Below are positions 44,920 to 54,656 of a DNA stretch of 64,000 bases, piece by piece. The position numbers were made by a program, and so were the translations under genes. Each line of letters starts with the position of its first letter. Positions within the stretch are counted from its first letter, which is position 1. Source of the stretch: Winogradskyella psychrotolerans (GTDB lineage: Bacteria; Bacteroidota; Bacteroidia; Flavobacteriales; Flavobacteriaceae); contig NZ_JAHKPS010000013.1 in the NCBI RefSeq assembly GCF_018860565.1, positions 246,413 through 310,412 on the forward strand. Reading direction: 5' to 3'. The notes under the pieces are model-generated. The model did no database searches and was not told where the DNA came from. It saw only the letters and a list, made by a program, of their open reading frames with translations.

Positions 44920-47892
44920 ATGATTAAAGTTCATTTACGGCTGCTCATTTTTATGTGCAGTTTTTCGTTATTTGCACAAGATTACTTTCCTAGCAATTCC
45001 GGAGTTATTGCAAACAACTCTAACTACACAGCATTTACAAATGCTACGATCCATGTATCACCAACCGAAATAATAGACAATGCCACGCTCCTCATTAAGG
45101 ATGGTAAAGTGGTAAGTGTTGGAAAATCAGTAAACATTCCGAAGAATACAACAAAAATTGATCTTTCAGGAAAAACCATTTATCCGTCTTTTATTGATAT
45201 GTATACCACTTTTGGAGTAGAGAAACCCAAACGTGGAGGCAACGGCCCACAATACGGTGCAAGCCGAAGCGGCTATTATTGGAACGACCATATTATGCCG
45301 GAGCAAGACGTTATGGCAAGTTTTAAATATGATGCAAAATCGGCATCAGAGCTACACAAGTTAGGCTTTGGTGTTGTAAATACACATATGCCAGATGGTG
45401 TTGTTAGAGGCACAGGTGCTTTAATTGCACTTAATAATAATGCGGATAATGCTATGCGTGTTGTTGATGGCGAAACCACACAACATTTATCATTTCGTAA
45501 AAGTGTAAGATCTCGCCAATCGTACCCATCTTCAATTATGGGCAGCATGGCTTTATTGCGTCAAATGTATAATGATGCCAAATGGTACGAAGCAGGACAT
45601 ATTGATACCAAAGACTTATCACTAGAAGCTTTAAACAAAAACAAAAATTTACTTCAAATTTTTGAAGCTGGCAGTAGAGCTAATGTTATGCGAGCAGATA
45701 AAGTTGGAGATGCTTTTAATATTCAATACACCATTGTTGGTGGTGGAGATGAATACGAACGTATTGATGAAATCAAACGCACAAATGCCACCATTATTCT
45801 TCCCATAGATTTTCAATTGGCTTACGATGTTAATGATCCATTCTTAGCAAGTACATTGTCTTTAAGCGATATGCGTTCTTGGAATCAAGAACCTCATAAC
45901 CCAAGACTATTGGCTGAAAACGGTATCAAATTCGCGTTAACCACACATGGCTTAAAATCGAATAAAACCTTTTCTTCTAATTTAATGAAAGCGATTGAAA
46001 ATGGGCTTTCTAAACAAAAAGCATTAGAAGCTTTAACCACTATTCCGGCGTCATTATTAGGAAAATCAGATGTTTTAGGCACTTTAAAAACGGGAAGCTA
46101 TGCCAATTTCTTAATTACTGATGGAGACATTTTTGAAAAGAAAACTAAACTTTTTGAAAATTGGGTACAAGGCACACCACATGTTATAGCCAATATGAAT
46201 ACAAAAGACATTGATGGCGATTACAATTTTAAACTCGCTGGAAATGATTATAAACTTACCATTACTGGAAGCACAAGTAAACCAAAAGCTAAACTTGAAA
46301 GTGGTGACCAAACTTTAGGCACAAAAATGAACTACTCAGATGACTGGGTAAATCTGACGTTCAAAACTGCTGATAGCACGAAAAAAGCATACGTTAGAAT
46401 TGTAGCTAACGCAGCAAACAACAATACTTTAAACGGTAAGGCTATTTTAGAAAATGGCAATGAATTGTCATTTTTTGCAAATAAAGTAGCCAAAAAAGAC
46501 ACCAATAAAAAAGACGGCAAAAAGAAAGCTAATGATGCTACAGAGACGCCTTTTATGAGTCCTATCACCTATCCTAATTTAGCTTACGGATTTACAGAGA
46601 AACCAAAATCGGAAACCTTATTATTCAAAAATGCAACCGTTTGGACAAATGAAAAAGAAGGTGTTTTAGAACAGACAGATGTCTTAATTAAGGACGGTAA
46701 AATTTCCAAAATAGGAAAAGACCTATCGAGTAAAAACGCGAAAGTTATTGATGCCTCCGGAAAACATATTACGGCTGGTATTATTGATGAACATTCGCAT
46801 ATTGCAGCCTCTTCAATAAATGAAGGAGGTCAAAACTCTTCAGCAGAAGTGACTATTGAAGATGTCGTAAATGATGAAGACATTAATATCTATCGCAATT
46901 TGGCAGGTGGAGTGACCTCCATTCAAATTTTACATGGCTCAGCCAATCCTATTGGTGGACGCTCTGCCATCATTAAACTAAAATGGGGAGAAGCTGCTGA
47001 CGATTTAATCTATGACAATTCTCCTAAGTTTATCAAGTTTGCTTTGGGTGAAAACGTAAAGCAATCGCGAAGCAGAACCAATTCACGTTTCCCACAATCG
47101 CGAATGGGTGTTGAACAGGTATTTGTCGATTATTTTACCAGAGCAAAAGCTTATGACGAATTAAAGAAAAGTGGCAAACCATATAGACATGATGCCGAAA
47201 TGGAAACACTTGTTGAAATTCTAAATGGTGAGCGTTTTATTTCTTGTCATTCCTATGTACAAAGTGAAATTAATATGCTAATGAAAGTTGCCGGGCAATT
47301 CGATTTTAGAATTAACACATTTACGCACATCCTTGAAGGTTATAAAGTGGCTGATAAAATGAAAGCACATGGAGTTGGCGGTTCTACATTTAGCGATTGG
47401 TGGGCTTACAAATATGAAGTAAATGATGCCATTCCTTATAATGCTGCGATTATGCATAATGCAGGAGTTACAGTAGCCATTAATAGTGATGATGCTGAAA
47501 TGTCGCGTCGTTTAAATCAAGAAGCTGCAAAATCTGTAAAATATGGTGGCATTAGTGAAGAAGAGGCTTTAAAATTTGTGACGTTAAATCCTGCAAAGCT
47601 TTTACATCTTGATGACCGCGTTGGAAGTATAAAAGTTGGAAAAGATGCCGATCTGGTCTTATGGAGCGATCATCCGTTATCCATTTACGCTAAAGCTGAA
47701 AAAACAATTATTGAAGGAGTCACTTATTTTGATTTAGCTAGAGATCAACAAATGCGTGAAGCTATTAAAAAAGAAAAAAGTGAACTCACAAACTTAATGC
47801 TTCAAGAAAAAAATAAAGGCTTAAAAACACAGCCTGTTAAGAAAAAAGAAGAGAAATTAATGCATTGTGACACCATGGATTCACACCACTAA
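44920..47892 (+). CDS. Tandem amidohydrolase, first domain degenerate
   Basis: A 990-residue exported protein (signal peptide ending near SLFAQ) with two amidohydrolase domains. The second keeps the metal motif EHSH (His625, His627), downstream ligands (SCHSY, FTHILEG) and the terminal NSDDAE. The first (about 35-430) has DMYTTFG where the HxH should be and lacks the other ligands, so it is probably structural. A Lys-rich linker (about 520-545) separates them. The substrate is probably a peptide or cyclic amide, but cannot be fixed. It ends 12 bp before another amidohydrolase gene. Confidence 0.88.
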   Translation: MIKVHLRLLIFMCSFSLFAQDYFPSNSGVIANNSNYTAFTNATIHVSPTEIIDNATLLIKDGKVVSVGKSVNIPKNTTKIDLSGKTIYPSFIDMYTTFGVEKPKRGGNGPQYGASRSGYYWNDHIMPEQDVMASFKYDAKSASELHKLGFGVVNTHMPDGVVRGTGALIALNNNADNAMRVVDGETTQHLSFRKSVRSRQSYPSSIMGSMALLRQMYNDAKWYEAGHIDTKDLSLEALNKNKNLLQIFEAGSRANVMRADKVGDAFNIQYTIVGGGDEYERIDEIKRTNATIILPIDFQLAYDVNDPFLASTLSLSDMRSWNQEPHNPRLLAENGIKFALTTHGLKSNKTFSSNLMKAIENGLSKQKALEALTTIPASLLGKSDVLGTLKTGSYANFLITDGDIFEKKTKLFENWVQGTPHVIANMNTKDIDGDYNFKLAGNDYKLTITGSTSKPKAKLESGDQTLGTKMNYSDDWVNLTFKTADSTKKAYVRIVANAANNNTLNGKAILENGNELSFFANKVAKKDTNKKDGKKKANDATETPFMSPITYPNLAYGFTEKPKSETLLFKNATVWTNEKEGVLEQTDVLIKDGKISKIGKDLSSKNAKVIDASGKHITAGIIDEHSHIAASSINEGGQNSSAEVTIEDVVNDEDINIYRNLAGGVTSIQILHGSANPIGGRSAIIKLKWGEAADDLIYDNSPKFIKFALGENVKQSRSRTNSRFPQSRMGVEQVFVDYFTRAKAYDELKKSGKPYRHDAEMETLVEILNGERFISCHSYVQSEINMLMKVAGQFDFRINTFTHILEGYKVADKMKAHGVGGSTFSDWWAYKYEVNDAIPYNAAIMHNAGVTVAINSDDAEMSRRLNQEAAKSVKYGGISEEEALKFVTLNPAKLLHLDDRVGSIKVGKDADLVLWSDHPLSIYAKAEKTIIEGVTYFDLARDQQMREAIKKEKSELTNLMLQEKNKGLKTQPVKKKEEKLMHCDTMDSHH

Positions 47893-47904
47893 AAACGATT
47901 TAAA

Positions 47905-49215
47905 ATGAAAAACTTAAATAAAATAAATAGTCTATTGTTTTTGTTGTGTGTTACTTTAGGATTCGCACAGCAAACACCTGCACCTAAGCAAACCAAAGAC
48001 TTTGCGATTGTTGGTGCCACCGCTCATATTGGTAATGGCACTGTGATAGAAAACAGTATTATTGTGGTTAGTAATGGAAAAATAACAACCATTGGACCCC
48101 AAGCTACAACTCCACTCACCAGACAAGCCATGGATATTATTGACGCCAAAGGAAAAGACGTCTATCCCGGTTTTATTGTCGCTAACGGCACCTTAGGTTT
48201 AGTAGAAGTTGATGCTGTAAAAGCTTCTGATGACTTGTCTGAAATGGGAACATATAATCCACATATTAGAAGTATTATCGCTTACAATACCGAATCTAAA
48301 GTTACTGAGTCTATGAGACCGAATGGCGTATTACTTGGACAAGTTGTTCCAAGAGGTGGCCGTATTTCGGGTACCTCATCTGTAGTACAGTATGATGCTT
48401 GGAATTGGGAAGATGCCGCTATAAAAATGGACAATGGAATTCACGTCAATTGGCCAAGTAGTTTTAGTCGTGGGCGTTGGTGGCTAGGTGAAGATCCAGG
48501 TTTAAAACCCAATAAGGATTATGCCAAACAAGTAAAAGAATTATCAGATTACTTCAGTGAATCTAAAAGTTATAATAAAGGAAATAAGTCCGAATTACAC
48601 TTACCTTTTGAAGCTTTAGGTGGCTTATTTGATGGCTCTAAACGTTTATACATTAATGCTAATGATGAAAAAGGCATTACTGATGCTGTAAATTTTGCAA
48701 AGTCCCATGGAGTTTCTAAAATTACAATTGTTGGCGGCTATCAAGCAGGTAATGTCGCTAGCTTTTTAAAACAAAATGATGTGTCTGTCTTTTTAAGACG
48801 AATTCACTCTAGACCAGAATTAGAAGATGATGATTATGACACCTCATATAAACTCGCAAAAAAGTTAGTAGATGCTGGTGTTTTAGTGGCTTTAGAACCA
48901 AGCGGACAAATGGAGCGTATGAATTCTCGTAACCTCCCGTTTTATGCTGGTACCACTGTAGCACATGGACTAACAAAAGCACAAGCCTTGCAATTAATTA
49001 CTCAGAATCCTGCAAAAATTATGGGTATTGATGATATGTATGGCACTTTAGAAGTTGGTAAAAGCGCAACACTATTTATTAGTGAAGGTGATGCCTTAGA
49101 TATGCGCACCAATCAATTAACACATGCTTTTATTGATGGTAGAAATTTAAGCTTAGAAACCCACCAAACAGAACTTTGGAAACGGTTTTCAGAGAAACCT
49201 ATACAAGAAGATTAA
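47905..49215 (+). CDS. Degenerate amidohydrolase-family protein
   Basis: A 436-residue exported protein (signal peptide ending near LGFAQ) with the amidohydrolase beta-sandwich start (FAIVGATAHIGNGTVIENS) and the end pattern TQNPAKIMGIDDMYGTLEVGKSA of the family. The site of the HxH motif reads VANGTLG, so metal binding as in active members is unlikely. It is co-transcribed with the tandem amidohydrolase upstream and may form a complex with it. Confidence 0.82.
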   Translation: MKNLNKINSLLFLLCVTLGFAQQTPAPKQTKDFAIVGATAHIGNGTVIENSIIVVSNGKITTIGPQATTPLTRQAMDIIDAKGKDVYPGFIVANGTLGLVEVDAVKASDDLSEMGTYNPHIRSIIAYNTESKVTESMRPNGVLLGQVVPRGGRISGTSSVVQYDAWNWEDAAIKMDNGIHVNWPSSFSRGRWWLGEDPGLKPNKDYAKQVKELSDYFSESKSYNKGNKSELHLPFEALGGLFDGSKRLYINANDEKGITDAVNFAKSHGVSKITIVGGYQAGNVASFLKQNDVSVFLRRIHSRPELEDDDYDTSYKLAKKLVDAGVLVALEPSGQMERMNSRNLPFYAGTTVAHGLTKAQALQLITQNPAKIMGIDDMYGTLEVGKSATLFISEGDALDMRTNQLTHAFIDGRNLSLETHQTELWKRFSEKPIQED

Positions 49216-49217
49216 TT

Positions 49218-49249
49218 AAAAAAAGCGAGCCAATTGGCTCGCTTTTTTT
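49218..49249. terminator. Terminator after the amidohydrolase operon
   Basis: A perfect 32-nt palindrome with A7GCGAGCCAA arms and T7 end; strong and symmetrical, so it works in both directions. Confidence 0.9.
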
Positions 49250-49280
49250 GCTTTTATATATGCTGATTATTCAATCACTT

Positions 49281-49313
49281 AGACCTGTCAGGTTTTAAAA
49301 ACCTGACAGGTCT
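49281..49313. repeat. Perfect 16-bp hairpin related to the one at 41911
   Basis: AGACCTGTCAGGTTTT and its exact complement around one base. It lies just after the stop of the minus-strand gene. It differs from the 41911-41943 hairpin by paired changes that keep the stem, so it is a family member rather than chance. Confidence 0.65.
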
Positions 49314-49319
49314 AATTAA

Positions 49320-50117
49320 TTACTCAATCACCTTTGCTCCTTCTGGTTTTGAAAATATCGCATTATCTGGTGCATTTTCAGAAATTACAACATCACTAAA
49401 CTCAACCGTATTTCGTTTTTCTGTTGGCAAATTATCTTTATAGTTGTACCAGTCTACACTTTTAGGTACTACAAGTCCATTAACCGTTTGCCAATTATTA
49501 TATCTTATAAAATGAAAATCAGGACTTCCTTCTGTTCTTCCAAAGGTTACCGTATAAGCTAACCACTCCATCTGACCAGATTCAGTATTGTAAAAAACCT
49601 TATACTGATCATTTGAAGATTCTCCAACACCTGCTTCAAAAGTAATTAAGATTCCAGGATAAGTCTCTCCTTCAAAAATCAATGGGTCTGTATCTTCGTA
49701 TGTTATACCTTCATCACCTAAAACAAATGGCATTGCGTAGAAATAAAACATTAGTCCTTTATAAAATGTAGCGTTGCCTTTATATGCTTTGCCTCCCTTT
49801 TCATTAATCCAAAGTGTTTCACTATCAAATCCTTGCGTATAGCTTGGTGTCTCAATTAATTCGGCTCTTGTTTTTAAATTCTCTGTAATGATTTCTTTTC
49901 CCGTTGGTTTTTCAATAGAAAAAGAAAGCGTTTGCATTTTATTCCAATTATCAATACCTCCGTGCGCATCAAACACTTTAGTTATAGATTCTGGATAAAT
50001 ACTTGTAATAATTTGCTCTTGTTTTACCTCGTCAACAACTGTAGATTCTTGTTTTGGTTCGTTTTTACAAGCTGTAATTAAAATTGCTAAGAGTAGAGTT
50101 TGTCCTATTTTTTTCAT
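49320..50117 (-). CDS. DUF6503-family lipoprotein
   Basis: A 265-residue lipoprotein (lipobox ITACK, Cys17). The mature protein starts with a conserved VFDAHGGIDNWNKMQTLSF segment, which with its beta-rich remainder resembles the outer-membrane lipoprotein-sorting/LppX-like half-barrel fold. Function unknown. Single-gene unit. Confidence 0.7.
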   Translation of the reverse strand: MKKIGQTLLLAILITACKNEPKQESTVVDEVKQEQIITSIYPESITKVFDAHGGIDNWNKMQTLSFSIEKPTGKEIITENLKTRAELIETPSYTQGFDSETLWINEKGGKAYKGNATFYKGLMFYFYAMPFVLGDEGITYEDTDPLIFEGETYPGILITFEAGVGESSNDQYKVFYNTESGQMEWLAYTVTFGRTEGSPDFHFIRYNNWQTVNGLVVPKSVDWYNYKDNLPTEKRNTVEFSDVVISENAPDNAIFSKPEGAKVIE

Positions 50118-50167
50118 GATATGGTTTTAATTAGATTCTTTCGACGTGAATAAATACAATACATTAC

Positions 50168-50197
50168 AAAAAAAGCTTCAGATAAATTCTGAAGCTT
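50168..50197 (-). terminator. Terminator after the T9SS cargo gene
   Basis: AAGCTTCAGA (50173-50182) pairs with TCTGAAGCTT (50188-50197). On the minus strand the stem ends in a T run at 50174-50168. Confidence 0.75.
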
Positions 50198-50222
50198 CTT
50201 AAATTATTAAACAAAGTTAAAT

Positions 50223-51989
50223 TTAATTTACGATTAGCTTCTGAACGGTTGCTGTATTTCCTATAGTTAATTCTACAAAATACAAGCCACTTTCTAAACT
50301 TGAAATATCTATAGTTGACGTATTCTCTTCAAATGTTATTTGTTTAAAAATTGCTTTTCCTTGAATGTTGTAAATGTTTATATTTCCAGCACCAAAATTA
50401 GATGTTGCCAACTGTATATTCACCTCATTTTTTGTTGGATTTGGGAACAGTTTAAAATTTACAGCACTATAATCATCAACTCCTAAAGCAACAGCACTTT
50501 CAAGATAATCAGGAATAGTATTGGTATTCGTATCATCATCTGTTGGATCGCCGTTGTTATTATAATCTTCATCAATAGTTAATACGCCATCGCCATCATC
50601 ATCGTTATCTAAATAATTTTCAATAGTATCATTATCGGTATCCACAAATAGATTCATCGTATTTCGTCCTAAAACAATATTAATTTCATCTATAGTTGCA
50701 ACGTTATCTCCGTCATCATCACTGTCTAAATAATTCGGAATGTCATCACCATCGGTATCATCATCTTCTAAATCACCGTTATCATTCAAATCTTCATCGC
50801 TATCAATAACCCCATCTTCATCGGTATCTGTACAAACCACTTCCTCCACGTTAATCATTGTAGTAACTGATCCACAACCTAATGAGGAAGTTACATAAAC
50901 TTCATAAAAACCTGATTGACTTGCCGTAAGTGAAGGTAGGTTTGCGCCTTGTATAGTATTCCCATTAAAATCCCATTCAAAATAATAATCAAAAACAGAC
51001 AATCCTGTTTCCAATACCAAAGTGCTGCCTGTGCAAAAGCTATAATTACTTTCCATATATATTTCTGGCAACGTATTTACATAAATATCAAAATTAGTAA
51101 GCGCAAAGCAGCCGTCTAGAGTTTCAACTCTAACATAAATAGTTTGAGGGTTAACTAGGTTTGTAAAATTAGTTGGATCTAATGGAGCAAAATTACCCAA
51201 GGCATCAGCTTCATTTATAAAATAAGATAGCGTAAAGGGCTCTCCTGACGGATTTATTTCACCCTCGTTTAGTGTTAGATCAAAATCGGTAATTCCATCA
51301 TTATCATCATCGCAAAGCATAATATCACTTGGAGTTCCCATAGCACCAGAAGGATTTGGTAATACACGTATGGTTAATGGAGTTATACCTACACAACCCG
51401 TATTGGTATCCGTAACTGCTGCAAATAATGTCTGCGGATTTGAGGTATTTGTATAAGCTATTGAATTAGATATCATATTCATCTGAGCCTGAGCATCCGA
51501 TTGCGTTTCATAATACGCTACCGTCCAATCAGTATTACCTTGTGTGATTTCTAAATTGTTTACTGTTAAATCAAATACAGCAGTCTCATCGGCATCATCA
51601 TCACATAACATCATGGATATTGCTCCAGTAACAATAGGTATTGGATTTACAACTAAGGCTAATTCAGTAAGCGCATAATTCCCAGTAGCATTAGCTTCTA
51701 ATCGTACATATATGATTTGTAACCAGCTGGTAATATTAACATAAGGATAATTAATCGCATAAACTCCATTGATTGCATCACTCATTGTTTCGTGATACGT
51801 TACCGTATAATCTACGGCACTTTGTTGGCTTCCTAAAACTTGGGCATCTGCATAAGTTAAATCGAATAAAGCAAAACCATCATTGTCATCATCGCAAACC
51901 ACGTAATCGTTTGGTTGATTCGCCACCTGAGCAAATGAAATTGTACTGATTGTTAAGAATAGAAATAGGTTAAGTAGTTTTTGTTTCAT
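50223..51989 (-). CDS. T9SS-secreted multi-repeat protein with acidic calcium-type repeats
   Basis: A 588-residue secreted protein. The signal peptide ends near ISFAQ. Three repeats of about 95 residues each start with a CDDD/DGxxxFDLT motif. An Ig/PKD-like segment follows, then an acidic thrombospondin-type-3-like stretch (about 390-500, DTDEDG, DSDDDGD, DNDDDGDG). The last 75 residues are a type A T9SS sorting domain (FKLFPNPTKNEV at its start, ending KLIVN). It is probably a surface adhesin or matrix component. The -7 element TATATTTG lies at 52019 to 52012. Confidence 0.9.
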   Translation of the reverse strand: MKQKLLNLFLFLTISTISFAQVANQPNDYVVCDDDNDGFALFDLTYADAQVLGSQQSAVDYTVTYHETMSDAINGVYAINYPYVNITSWLQIIYVRLEANATGNYALTELALVVNPIPIVTGAISMMLCDDDADETAVFDLTVNNLEITQGNTDWTVAYYETQSDAQAQMNMISNSIAYTNTSNPQTLFAAVTDTNTGCVGITPLTIRVLPNPSGAMGTPSDIMLCDDDNDGITDFDLTLNEGEINPSGEPFTLSYFINEADALGNFAPLDPTNFTNLVNPQTIYVRVETLDGCFALTNFDIYVNTLPEIYMESNYSFCTGSTLVLETGLSVFDYYFEWDFNGNTIQGANLPSLTASQSGFYEVYVTSSLGCGSVTTMINVEEVVCTDTDEDGVIDSDEDLNDNGDLEDDDTDGDDIPNYLDSDDDGDNVATIDEINIVLGRNTMNLFVDTDNDTIENYLDNDDDGDGVLTIDEDYNNNGDPTDDDTNTNTIPDYLESAVALGVDDYSAVNFKLFPNPTKNEVNIQLATSNFGAGNINIYNIQGKAIFKQITFEENTSTIDISSLESGLYFVELTIGNTATVQKLIVN

Positions 51990-52011
51990 AATAAGTTAAA
52001 TTTGTATCTCT

Positions 52012-52019
52012 CAAATATA
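52012..52019 (-). promoter_or_regulatory. -7 element of the T9SS cargo gene
   Basis: Minus-strand TATATTTG matches TAnnTTTG; predicted transcript start near 52006. Confidence 0.5.
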
Positions 52020-52036
52020 GATTAAATAATATAGTA

Positions 52037-52834
52037 ATGAGTAAATCCATCTCTAGCGTTCAAAATTCATTTATAAAACAACTTGTTCTGCTCAAAGAAA
52101 AAGCGAGACAACGCAAAAAAACAGGACTGTTTTTAATTGAAGGAAAACGTGAATTATCATTAGCTATAAAAGGTGGCTATAATGTTAACACCTTGTTGTT
52201 TTATCCAGAATTATTTTCTGAAAGCGAAGCTCAAGCGATGTCACAATACGATATTGAGAGTATTGAAATATCAAAAGAGGTCTTTCAGAAATTAGCACAT
52301 CGCGATACTACTGAAGGGGTTATTGCTGTTGTGAATTCAAAACATCATACATTGGAAGATTTAAAATTTAAATCTAAAAACCCACTAATTTTAGTGGCCG
52401 AAGCCCCTGAAAAACCTGGTAATATTGGTGCCTTGCTTAGAACAGCTGATGCCGCAAATGTTGATGCCGTTATTATTGCGAATCCAAAATCTGATTTATA
52501 CAATCCTAATATCATTCGTTCTAGTGTTGGCTGCGTATTTACGACTGAAATTGCTATGGCCAGTTCTGATGAAGCTATTGACTTTTTAAAGAAATACAAC
52601 TTTAATATTTTCTCCGCTATCTTACAAGAATCAGAACCTTACCATTCACAAGATTACACCTTACCAACAGCCATTGTAGTGGGTACAGAAGCGACAGGTT
52701 TAACCGAAGAATGGCGCAAAGCTGCATCAAAAAATATAAGTATACCAATGCAAGGTGAAATTGACTCCATGAATGTGTCTGTTGCTGCTGGAATTCTTAT
52801 TTTTGAAGCCAAACGCCAACGCAATTTTAAATAA
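52037..52834 (+). CDS. TrmH/SpoU-family RNA methyltransferase
   Basis: A 265-residue SPOUT-class enzyme with an N-terminal substrate-binding domain (LKEKARQRKKTGLFLIEGKRE) and the C-terminal trefoil knot: EKPGNIGALLRTADA, VVGTEATGLT and IPMQGEIDSMNVSVAAG. It methylates a ribose 2'-OH in tRNA or rRNA; which RNA is not decided. Confidence 0.92.
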   Translation: MSKSISSVQNSFIKQLVLLKEKARQRKKTGLFLIEGKRELSLAIKGGYNVNTLLFYPELFSESEAQAMSQYDIESIEISKEVFQKLAHRDTTEGVIAVVNSKHHTLEDLKFKSKNPLILVAEAPEKPGNIGALLRTADAANVDAVIIANPKSDLYNPNIIRSSVGCVFTTEIAMASSDEAIDFLKKYNFNIFSAILQESEPYHSQDYTLPTAIVVGTEATGLTEEWRKAASKNISIPMQGEIDSMNVSVAAGILIFEAKRQRNFK

Positions 52835-52845
52835 CCTAATTTGTC

Positions 52846-52866
52846 TGGTTGAGCGCAGTCGAAACC
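52846..52866. repeat. Short dispersed-type intergenic repeat
   Basis: TGGTTGAGCGCAGTCGAAAC plus one base. It resembles a dispersed intergenic motif I recall from many Flavobacteriaceae genomes. A partly paired segment with TCACCT...AGGTGA follows at about 52890-52909. Only one copy was noticed in this window. Confidence 0.3.
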
Positions 52867-52925
52867 TATTTTAATAGTATTCTAAAACCTTTCACCTGAA
52901 CTCTAGGTGACAAAAAAATATATTA

Positions 52926-54182
52926 ATGACAGCACAAACCCTATTCTATATCATCATCGCTATTATTGTCATCAACTTTATAATCGATAAAGTGCTCGAT
53001 GCTATAAACGCAAAACATTATAACGATCCAATTCCTGAAGTATTAGACGATGTGTATGACGCAGAGGAATATAAAAAATCACAAGCTTACAAAACTGTGA
53101 ATTATAAATTTGGACTTATAACCTCCTTGTTTTCTTTTATATTAACCTTAGGCTTCTTACTTCTAGATGGCTTTGAATACGTTGACAATTTCGCTAGACG
53201 TTATTCTGATAACCCAATACTAATTGCCTTAATTTTCTTTGGCATTATTATGATTGCTAGCGATATAATTACAACACCATTTGGCTATTACAAAACCTTT
53301 GTAATTGAAGAAAAATTCGGCTTCAACAAAACGACTAAAAAGACCTTTATTTTAGATAAATTAAAAGGTTTGCTAATGACCGTACTTCTCGGCGGAGGCA
53401 TCATTGCACTTATTGTTTGGTTTTATCAAGTTACAGGAAATCAGTTCTGGCTATACGCTTGGGGCATTGTAACCGCTTTCACTGTGTTTATGAATATGTT
53501 TTATTCCAAACTTATTGTACCACTATTCAATAAACAAACTCCTTTAGAAGACGGCGAATTGAGAACCAAAATTTCAGCCTATGCAGCATCTGTTGGTTTT
53601 AATCTCGAGAAAATATTCATCATCGATGGTTCAAAACGAAGCACCAAAGCCAATGCTTATTTTTCGGGATTTGGCAGTGAAAAACGCGTAACACTTTACG
53701 ATACTTTAATCAACGATTTAGACGATGAAGAAATCGTTGCTATTTTAGCACATGAAGTAGGACATTACAAAAAGAAACACATCATTTTTAATTTAGTAAC
53801 CTCTATTCTACTTACAGGATTAACACTATTCATTTTATCCATCTTTATATCAAATCCGTTATTATCTAATGCTATTGGAGTTGAAACGCCGAGTTTTCAT
53901 GTTGGCTTAATTGCTTTTGGACTACTCTACTCGCCTATTTCTGAAGTCACAGGTTTAATAATGAATTACGTTTCGCGCGTTTTTGAATACCAAGCGGATG
54001 ATTATGCTAAAGCAACATATAAAGCCGAACCTTTAATCACCTCATTAAAGAAATTATCTAAAAATAGCTTGAGTAATTTAACCCCTCATAAAGCCTATGT
54101 GTTTATGCATTATTCGCATCCTACGCTTTTAGAACGCGTAAATAACTTGAAAAATAAAAGCGGGTTAAATCCTAGCAACTAA
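52926..54182 (+). CDS. M48-family CAAX-protease-like metallopeptidase (Ste24 type)
   Basis: A 418-residue polytopic membrane zinc peptidase. Helices lie at about 3-20, 60-82, 98-118, 150-172 and 178-195; the catalytic motif is HEVGHYKKKH (276-285), two helices follow, and the third ligand is in EYQADDYA. The length and the N-terminal helices match eukaryotic-like Ste24 proteases rather than shorter HtpX. Likely membrane-protein quality control. The SET-domain gene follows after 24 bp. Confidence 0.92.
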   Translation: MTAQTLFYIIIAIIVINFIIDKVLDAINAKHYNDPIPEVLDDVYDAEEYKKSQAYKTVNYKFGLITSLFSFILTLGFLLLDGFEYVDNFARRYSDNPILIALIFFGIIMIASDIITTPFGYYKTFVIEEKFGFNKTTKKTFILDKLKGLLMTVLLGGGIIALIVWFYQVTGNQFWLYAWGIVTAFTVFMNMFYSKLIVPLFNKQTPLEDGELRTKISAYAASVGFNLEKIFIIDGSKRSTKANAYFSGFGSEKRVTLYDTLINDLDDEEIVAILAHEVGHYKKKHIIFNLVTSILLTGLTLFILSIFISNPLLSNAIGVETPSFHVGLIAFGLLYSPISEVTGLIMNYVSRVFEYQADDYAKATYKAEPLITSLKKLSKNSLSNLTPHKAYVFMHYSHPTLLERVNNLKNKSGLNPSN

Positions 54183-54206
54183 CAACCTTAACATATCTTA
54201 TAAACC

Positions 54207-54656
54207 TTGAACGCCTCCAATACAGAAGACCATTATACAAGTACAAATACTATTGAAGCTCCAGAATCAGACTACTTGTTTATTCAGCCTTCACAAATTA
54301 AACATGCTGGACAAGGTTTATTTACGGCAGTTGACATTTATAAAGATGAAATCATTGCGTTGTTTAAAGGGGAAATTATCGATAACAAAGAAGCCGCAAA
54401 ACGAGCAGCACAACACCAAGATAGGTATTTTATTAACTTGCTAAATGGCACTATTATGGACAGTATGCATACCCAGTGCTTTGCCAAATACGCTAATGAT
54501 GCAGAAGGCTTATCGCAAAGTAATTTTAAAAATAATGCCGCAATTACTTTAGATGATGATAATAATGTCTGCATCAAAGCAATAAAAGACATAAACTATG
54601 GTGAAGAAGTATTTTGCAGCTACGGTAAATCGTATTGGAAAAAGCACGGGAAATAA
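54207..54656 (+). CDS. SET-domain protein
   Basis: A 149-residue protein made almost entirely of a SET domain, the lysine-methyltransferase fold: QIKHAGQGLFTAVDI near the start, then FAKYANDAEG, NFKNNAAI and the closing GEEVFCSYGKSYW. The NHS motif of active eukaryotic enzymes is altered here. The start is TTG at 54207; no ATG precedes the domain. It is probably co-transcribed with the Ste24-like gene. Substrate unknown. Confidence 0.8.
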   Translation: MNASNTEDHYTSTNTIEAPESDYLFIQPSQIKHAGQGLFTAVDIYKDEIIALFKGEIIDNKEAAKRAAQHQDRYFINLLNGTIMDSMHTQCFAKYANDAEGLSQSNFKNNAAITLDDDNNVCIKAIKDINYGEEVFCSYGKSYWKKHGK

